Assembly: GCA_003695045.1 (NCBI GenBank)
Contig: RFJB01000001.1
Span: 1 to 7,660 of the forward strand
Direction: 5' to 3'
DNA length: 7,660 bases
From: Candidatus Woesearchaeota archaeon
GTDB lineage: Archaea > Nanobdellota > Nanobdellia > Woesearchaeales > J091
The notes beneath the pieces were generated by a model. It was not told where the DNA came from, searched no databases, and was given only the letters and a program-made list of their open reading frames with translations. Of the stretch, positions 4,971 to 7,660 are shown in pieces (positions within the stretch are counted from its first letter, which is position 1; every line of letters begins with the position of its first letter). The translations under genes and the position numbers were made by a program.

Positions 4971-5723
4971 ATGAAAATGGCCAAATATACTGATTCCAAA
5001 AAAACAAGAAATCTTCTATCTCGAGCTAAAGAACTTTCTAAGGAGAAAGGGTTTTTCTATGTTGTTCGTGCTGGCTTCAGACGCGCTTTTATTAATCCCT
5101 TAAGCTATCGCTATTGCAAATACTTCAAATCAGACAGGACCTTCACATTTGGGGGGGATACCTACCGTTACTTCATCCATAAGTACAATACAACTTGGAG
5201 GAATGAACGAGCTGTAGAACTTCCGATTATTTGGAAGATCGTAAAAAAATATCAAGGTAAAAGGATTCTTGAAGTGGGCAATGTTCTCTCCCATTATTTT
5301 CATGTTGATCATGACATTTTAGACAAATATGAACGATCAGAAGGCGTAATCAACCAGGATGTGGTTGATTTTCAGCCATCTGAAAAATATGATCTGATAG
5401 TTAGCATTTCGACTTTGGAACATGTTGGTTGGGATGAAACTCCACGCGAGCCTCTAAAAATTTTACGAGCTATTAAGAATTTAAAGAGCATCCTCGCTCC
5501 TAAAGGAAAACTGGTTATTACCCTGCCCCTTGGTCATAACTCTGTGTTGGACGAGTTGTTAAGAAAGGGCAAAATACAATTTACAAGAATGTACTGCCTA
5601 AAGCGGATTTCCAGGGATAACCTCTGGGTCGAAACTAATTGGAAAGACATTGAACATGTCCAATACGACTCTCCTTTCAATAATGCCAACGGTTTAGTCA
5701 TCGGGATTATTGATAAAAAATGA
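4971..5723 (+). CDS. SAM-dependent methyltransferase-like protein of a glycan-locus family, probably acquired
   Basis: A 250-residue protein. Residues 1-55 are a basic/aromatic lead (RAGFRRAFINPLSYRYCKYF). Then come RTFTFGGDTYRYFIHKYNTTWRNERAVELPI (56-86) and a methyltransferase-type fold: ILEVGNVLSHYF (99-110, motif I without the usual GxGxG), GVINQDVVDF (125-134), DLIVSISTLEHVGWDE (141-156), LAPKGKLVITLPLGHN (175-190) and ANGLVIGIID near the end. I recognise this family from bacterial and archaeal polysaccharide and surface-glycan loci; its acceptor is not known to me. Codon use differs from neighbours, with more CGN arginine, TTA leucine and AT-ending codons, and the gene is flanked by non-coding DNA on both sides, which suggests horizontal transfer. 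A run of seven G at 5151-5157 sits in the reading frame. The start could equally be ATG 4977. I see no true membrane span. Confidence 0.85.
   Translation: MKMAKYTDSKKTRNLLSRAKELSKEKGFFYVVRAGFRRAFINPLSYRYCKYFKSDRTFTFGGDTYRYFIHKYNTTWRNERAVELPIIWKIVKKYQGKRILEVGNVLSHYFHVDHDILDKYERSEGVINQDVVDFQPSEKYDLIVSISTLEHVGWDETPREPLKILRAIKNLKSILAPKGKLVITLPLGHNSVLDELLRKGKIQFTRMYCLKRISRDNLWVETNWKDIEHVQYDSPFNNANGLVIGIIDKK
5151..5157 (+). repeat. G7 homopolymer inside the methyltransferase coding frame
   Basis: Seven consecutive G in codons TTT GGG GGG GAT. Gain or loss of one G would frameshift the protein near residue 62 of 250. The tract could be a slippage site or a sequencing-error hotspot. Confidence 0.5.
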
Positions 5724-5919
5724 CTCGGCGCTCCTTTCTTCGCAATCTTCATCGTCTCGCTTCTAAATGGGAAACGCTCTTGCCTGTGTTTTTCCCTGAT
5801 TTCTCCACGTATCGGAGCTTCATTTAAGTTCGGCGTTAGTATCTTTACTCCAAAACTATTAATCCTTTCAGTCCCAAAAAGACAACAATTAAAAATCATG
5901 CCTTGCAGTTTAGTAAGTT
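5724..5919. other. 196-base non-coding stretch after the acquired methyltransferase gene
   Basis: I see no convincing gene. A frame open on the - strand (5899-5534) runs mostly antisense to the methyltransferase, and its non-coding half shows no recognised motif. The right end is AT-rich and holds the TATA-like element of the GH15-like gene. A T5 run at 5789-5793 could be a weak archaeal terminator. The stretch may be degraded sequence left by insertion of the upstream gene. Confidence 0.4.
5886..5896 (+). promoter_or_regulatory. TATA-like promoter of the GH15-like gene
   Basis: AATTAAAA (5887-5894) is centred about 29 bases before ATG 5920, with no ribosome site before the ATG. Transcription is expected to begin at or within a few bases of the start codon. 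Confidence 0.45.
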
Positions 5920-7251
5920 ATGGGCAGTCGTTCTTTGAGCAAGCCGGTCGAAAAGGAAATCTCTTTCCACATGAACATCATCGCCCGCCATGTCTACGAC
6001 ACGAGAAGGGGAAAGATAATTCTCGCCACTTACAAGCAGAGCAGGTATCCCTCTTTCTATGTGAGGGATGCGATGGCTGTAGCCAGATTTCTCAGAACCC
6101 TGATAGAGCAGGGGCTTTTCGTCGAGAAAGCATACGAAATCCTGAGGGGCATAGCCAAATTCACAAGGAGCGTCCAGTCAAAGGAAGGAAGGTGGGGGCA
6201 GAAGTACAATGAATACGGCAGAGAGCGCTCATTGTACAAGCAGGAAGACAACACCGCGCACGGGATAATACTGTTGGGCGACTATCTCATTGCGAGAAAA
6301 CACCTTGGCAGGCGGCTTCAAAAGAAAAAATATGTTGAGGCAATGCTGAAGGGCTTTGAGTTTGCCAGAAACAACGTATATGATGAGAGCACCGGTTTGT
6401 TCAGAAGCACAACCTCATGCCACGAATCATCTATCGAGACAGGCTATACGCTCTGGACAAACATGGCATACTATAAAGCCCTGAAAAACCTTATCCGCGT
6501 GGGCGAGCTTTACCGGGCGAAGACAGCATGCAAGCCCGTGCAGGACTTCATGAATTCCTTCTCAGAAAACCTCAAGCAGTTTATCCGCAACAAGCGTTAT
6601 GTAGCCCGCATTCACTTCAACGGAAAGATTGACTTCAGGGCTGATGTGACTCTTGTCAGCCCCTACTACTTTGAGTACGACAAAAAAAGCAGAGCTCTTG
6701 AGAACGCAGTCCGTTACGCAGAGAAAAAGCTCCGGGATCCCGATCTGGGACTTTACCAGCGCTACCTTCCCAACGTGCGCGACCTCGCAAAGCACTCCCA
6801 TGCCGGTTCCGGACCGTGGATGCAGTACTCGGCAATCATTGCGCAGTATCACCTCTTCAACGGCAGGATGATAAAAGCAAACAGAATACTGGGCGAAATT
6901 GACAGGTACAAGTCAAGCAAGGGCTACATCCCCGAACACATAACCACAACCCAAAGATTCCTTGACTTCATGAAGAACGAGTGGAAAACAGGGCTTGACT
7001 TCCAGAAGGAATTCGACCCAAGCATAATGGTTGACAATTACGACTTTGACTGCGTGGTTGAAGAGCTCATAAACATGAGGAACGCTTACCAGAAAACAAA
7101 GCGAAACCTTCGAAAGGAATCAAAGAGAGGATTCATCAATTTCGCCCTTCCACTTTCATGGAGCCACGCGGAATACGCATATGCAATTCTCCTGAGGGAA
7201 GAACTAAGAAGAAAGCGTGCACCCGGAGCGCTGGGAAAGCGTGTAAAGTGA
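5920..7251 (+). CDS. GH15-like glycosidase (glucoamylase/trehalase-type alpha-helical barrel)
   Basis: A 443-residue protein resembling glycoside hydrolase family 15, enzymes that release glucose from alpha-glucans or trehalose by inversion. Landmarks are YPSFYVRDAM (43-52, compare the family's W-x-RDA block), GRWGQKYN (90-97), YKQEDNTAHGIILLGDYL (106-123) and a segment with Glu169 and Glu173 before TGYTLWTNMAYYKAL, where the general acid would be expected. GYIPEH (335-340) has Glu339 as a candidate base, like the LPEQ of the family. PLSWSHAEYAYAILL (411-425) is the classic C-terminal signature. No signal peptide or membrane segment is visible, so it is probably cytoplasmic. It also lacks the N-terminal beta-sandwich found in many archaeal GH15 proteins. 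An in-frame stop at 5914 excludes an earlier start. Substrate is undetermined; catalytic residue assignments are by eye. Its end overlaps the thioredoxin-like gene by 48 bases on the opposite strand. Confidence 0.82.
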   Translation: MGSRSLSKPVEKEISFHMNIIARHVYDTRRGKIILATYKQSRYPSFYVRDAMAVARFLRTLIEQGLFVEKAYEILRGIAKFTRSVQSKEGRWGQKYNEYGRERSLYKQEDNTAHGIILLGDYLIARKHLGRRLQKKKYVEAMLKGFEFARNNVYDESTGLFRSTTSCHESSIETGYTLWTNMAYYKALKNLIRVGELYRAKTACKPVQDFMNSFSENLKQFIRNKRYVARIHFNGKIDFRADVTLVSPYYFEYDKKSRALENAVRYAEKKLRDPDLGLYQRYLPNVRDLAKHSHAGSGPWMQYSAIIAQYHLFNGRMIKANRILGEIDRYKSSKGYIPEHITTTQRFLDFMKNEWKTGLDFQKEFDPSIMVDNYDFDCVVEELINMRNAYQKTKRNLRKESKRGFINFALPLSWSHAEYAYAILLREELRRKRAPGALGKRVK

Positions 7252-7581
7252 AGTTGTGCCTTCTGCAGTTGAACCGTCAGCAAACTTCCAGGTCGGATAA
7301 CCCTTGACTCCCTCCCTGAGGCACGTTTCCCTCTGCCTGTCGCAGTCAACATAATTGACATACTGGAAAGAGCTTCCGAACATCTTCTTCTGCTCCTTGC
7401 AGTGCGGGCACCACTCGGTTCCGTACATGACCGTGCCCTTCTCGGAAAGGCACTTTGCAAGGTCGTCAAACTTGCCGGGCCCCGAGTTTCTCGGTATGAG
7501 CGCATATGCAGCAACTGCAATTATGATTATTAGAGAACCGTAAAGAAAGTACTTGTTGTCAGAACTCTTCTTGCCGCCCAT
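7204..7581 (-). CDS. Membrane-anchored thioredoxin-fold protein with CPHC motif (VKOR-associated type)
   Basis: A 125-residue protein. It has a short basic N-terminus, one hydrophobic anchor (about 11-29), then a small thioredoxin-like domain expected outside the cytoplasm. The redox motif is WCPHC (57-61, cysteines 58 and 61) preceded by VMYGTE. The cis-proline segment is GYPTW (94-98, Pro96). Further cysteines at 44 (KCLSEKG), 80, 87 and 121 (RSGC) match the pattern I know from thioredoxin domains fused to or encoded beside VKOR/DsbB-like quinone-linked oxidoreductases. It may therefore form or exchange disulfides in exported proteins. No VKOR is in the window. GGTGGT at 7590-7585 is a weak, closely spaced ribosome site for ATG 7581. 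The last 48 bases overlap the end of the GH15-like gene. Confidence 0.88.
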   Translation of the reverse strand: MGGKKSSDNKYFLYGSLIIIIAVAAYALIPRNSGPGKFDDLAKCLSEKGTVMYGTEWCPHCKEQKKMFGSSFQYVNYVDCDRQRETCLREGVKGYPTWKFADGSTAEGTTSLYTLSQRSGCTLSS

Positions 7582-7612
7582 GTAACCACCAATCCAACAC
7601 GGCGCGGAACTT

Positions 7613-7631
7613 ACTATATAAAATTATTGTT
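7613..7631 (-). promoter_or_regulatory. TATA box upstream of the thioredoxin-like gene
   Basis: On the - strand AAACAAT (BRE-like, 7631-7625) precedes AATTTTATATAG (7626-7615). Centred near 7619, it predicts a start near 7592 and a leader of about 11 bases that just includes GGTGGT. Confidence 0.5.
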
Positions 7632-7660
7632 TAACCCTGCCTATCGACATGCTGTAGGAA

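Noticed and set aside
5534..5899. Open frame of 121 residues on the - strand, half in the non-coding stretch after the methyltransferase gene
   Set aside because: Its downstream half is antisense to a well-supported gene and the rest shows no recognisable motif, ribosome site or promoter. An old gene remnant cannot be excluded.
7624..7660. Possible tail of a further leftward gene entering at the right edge (ending TAA at 7626-7624)
   Set aside because: Only about 11 codons are visible, no family can be recognised, and several frames are equally open. It is not supportable as a gene.

Overview
The window reads as archaeal chromosome. It encodes an archaeal/eukaryal-type ribosomal protein uL16 (L10e) and an archaeal-type NOG1 GTPase without the eukaryotic C-terminal region. 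Most promoters are AT-rich TATA boxes about 26-30 bases upstream of a start codon, and three proteins have archaellin/pilin-like N-termini. Tight packing, overlapping convergent gene ends and the style of the small membrane and pilin-like proteins suggest a DPANN archaeon, perhaps Woesearchaeota-like. That placement is inference from memory of these families and was not tested by phylogeny.

Layout, left to right. (1) The 3' part of a bacterial-type triosephosphate isomerase gene is followed one base later by a class I SAM-dependent methyltransferase, both on +. (2) On -, meeting the methyltransferase tail to tail with a 3-base gap, lies a four-gene operon read from about 3036 down to 1170: two paralogous pilin-like proteins, a small two-helix membrane protein, and a third, divergent pilin-like protein. 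Its promoter has a good TATA box, and a perfect 9+9 bp inverted repeat covers the predicted transcription start. (3) Divergent from the operon is uL16 on +, whose last 19 bases overlap the end of the convergent nog1 gene on -. (4) A methyltransferase of a glycan-locus family follows on +, with codon use unlike its neighbours and a G7 tract. It is flanked by short non-coding stretches and looks acquired. (5) A GH15-like (glucoamylase/trehalase-type) alpha-helical glycosidase on + overlaps by 48 bases the end of a membrane-anchored thioredoxin-fold protein on - with a CPHC motif.

How the genes may work together. TIM (glycolysis/gluconeogenesis) and the GH15-like enzyme belong to sugar metabolism. 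uL16 and NOG1 both belong to large-subunit assembly. The pilin-like operon is the most distinctive unit. It appears to encode surface or membrane-anchored subunits sharing one N-terminal module with divergent C-terminal domains. All three have an even number of cysteines, all in the predicted exterior part, so the extracytoplasmic thioredoxin-like protein could be relevant to folding them; that link is inference. No assembly ATPase, platform protein or prepilin peptidase is in the window. I see no rRNA, tRNA, CRISPR array, insertion sequence or integrase, and no non-coding stretch exceeds about 210 bases.
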